Positions 62,803-64,000 of a stretch of DNA of 64,000 nucleotides are shown here, one piece after another. This stretch comes from Thelephora terrestris (taxonomy: Eukaryota; Basidiomycota; Agaricomycetes; Thelephorales; Thelephoraceae), in assembly GCA_015956445.1 (NCBI GenBank), contig WIUZ02000001.1, positions 992,001-1,056,000 of the forward strand. Direction: 5' to 3'. The notes beneath the pieces are model-generated. The model was not told the origin of the DNA and ran no database searches. It saw nothing but the letters and a program-made list of their open reading frames with translations. A program made the position numbers and the translations under genes. Each line of letters starts with the position of its first letter. Position 1 is the stretch's first letter.

Positions 62803-64000
62803 ATGAGCGATATCCCGAACAATCAAGAACGCAAGACTTGCATGCCATGTCGGTCAGTGTTCCCCCTCCCTCCGCCTCCACATCACTCACACCCTCTCCA
62901 CCAGTACACGAAAAGTTGTGCGTGCTAATCCTACATCCACTCCCATCATCCCCAAATTCACAGATTAGCCAGAAATGCGACGGCAGTTCACCTAAATGCG
63001 GACCATGTACCATGGCCAAACGTCCGTTGGAATGCGTGTTCCCGGAGAGAGCAGAGAATCGTGACAAGAGGAACGCTTTGCCCAAGGGTAAAGCTTGTCT
63101 GTCATGCAGGTTCGTGGTCCGGATTATCTCGATCCACTTCCCTCCTCATACTCCCCTCTCTTTCGCAACACCAGGAGTAAGAAAAAGGTCCGTATTAATC
63201 GCCAGTCTTGCCCATCCCGATTCATCTCATCTCGTTGGTTCTGTCGTATTAGAAATGCGACGGACTCCGCCCGGTCTGTAGCACTTGTTCCCGCTCCCGC
63301 GACAGTCAACCGTGCACATATGATGAGGGCAGTAACACTTCCCGCGGCGGTTCTGAAGGTGAATTCGAGGACGACTCTCCCACGCACACCCCATACAACC
63401 TGGACAGCCATACCGGACAATATAACACTAACCTCCGAGTCCTCGTGCCCTCATCTTCCGATAGCGAGGACGTATGCTCGTTATCGCTAAGCTCCCCATC
63501 AACGCCTCCGCCCCTTCGACCGTTGCCGCTCCTCCGTGCCGTAGATGAGCTTCGTTATTTGTCAGTCGTCCTTTTACGTCAACTTTCGATCCTCTCCCTT
63601 ACCTTGCCCTCAAGCCGCACTCTAGCCTTCTCCAACGCGCTGCGTTTGGGGATATGTTTTACCAAACTGAAAGAGAGGTTCATTCTTGAAGGGGACCTTA
63701 CCGGTCACGTTGTCCACCCCTGGTTTATCTGGTTCATGGCTGTGATGGGTGTTCACCTCCACCAAGAAATCCGGCACGAGTGGCAACAACTAGGAATCCA
63801 ACGCCACCTTACGCAGGTACTCCTTACCATGGTCGTCGGTATGAAGGATACTGGGCCTCGCTTTGACCTCTTGCAGGCCTGGTATTTCATGGCCATGTCC
63901 TGCACCTATACTCACACCCTCGTCCCCGCCCAAAGATACCTCCTGAGGTGTCAGGAGCTGATCAAATCGGAAGACATGAGATTGGTTGAGCCGAACTGGA
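62803..64000 (+). CDS. Fungal transcription factor with two tandem Zn2Cys6 clusters (3' end outside the window)
   Basis: The start at 62803 gives MSDIPNNQERKTCMPCR. An intron splits cluster 1, which continues KCDGSSPKCGPCTMAKRPLE with a final Cys: all six Cys are present. Cluster 2 starts CLSCR, is split by two introns near 63110-63175 and 63190-63253, and continues SKKKKCDGLRPVCSTCSRSR with the last Cys in QPCTYDEG. A Ser-rich acidic linker follows (SSSDSEDVCSLSLSSPSTPP). The C-terminal part has helical, fungal-TF-like blocks (VDELRYLSVVLLRQLSIL, VVHPWFIWFMAVMGVHLHQE, LLQAWYFMAMSCTYTHTLVP) and runs off the window. Two adjacent clusters in one protein are uncommon; the target DNA is unknown. 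It is divergent from ADA2. Confidence 0.85.

Overview
The window looks like nuclear DNA of a filamentous basidiomycete, most likely an Agaricomycete. Genes are dense (roughly one per 2.5 kb), lie on both strands, and are broken by many short introns (about 45-80 bp, GTRNGT...YAG). The protein set is fungal: a cupin-type CENP-C, kexin, a Zn2Cys6 factor, an RNAi-type RdRP and a fungal PHP-type histidinol phosphatase. I found no tRNA, rRNA, CRISPR array or prokaryotic operon. All gene models were built by hand from reading frames, splice signals and remembered family sequences, so inner exon borders are approximate unless stated.

Layout. 0-15 kb: VPS54 (cut by the left edge), a metaxin-like SAM subunit, MCM7, kexin KEX2, a POT1-like telomere protein, TAP42 and RAB6/YPT6. 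15-28 kb: CENP-C/MIF2, an RNA-silencing RdRP, COG6, a 268-bp hairpin MITE with TA target duplications, and SCD6/LSM14. 27.6-30.2 kb: gene-poor stretch. 30-39 kb: a Ser-rich hypothetical, PDH E1-alpha, adenylosuccinate synthase ADE12, a basic hypothetical protein, and an unrecognised protein ending in three copies of a ~75-residue helical repeat. 39.8-47.9 kb: GID5/ARMC8, IML2/TTC39, dephospho-CoA kinase, COA1. 47.9-49.7 kb: no convincing gene. 49.7-58.3 kb: a UPF0047/YjbQ-family protein, a secreted GPI-type aspartic protease, histidinol phosphatase HIS2, and a membrane-anchored cysteine synthase with microexons and long introns. 58.3-64 kb: a promoter-like patch with a possible tiny gene, SAGA subunit ADA2, and a transcription factor with two tandem Zn2Cys6 clusters (cut by the right edge).

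Most genes are single-copy housekeeping genes arranged as divergent or convergent neighbours, not as a pathway cluster. Themes that recur are chromosome maintenance (MCM7, POT1, CENP-C), Golgi/endosome traffic (VPS54, RAB6, COG6, KEX2), RNA control (RdRP, SCD6) and mitochondria (metaxin, PDH E1-alpha, COA1). I see no clear previously undescribed multi-gene system. The best leads are the hairpin MITE next to an RNAi polymerase gene, several microexons of 6-15 nt, the triple-repeat protein, the tandem zinc-cluster factor, and the repeated TTGGCCAA palindromes in a divergent promoter.
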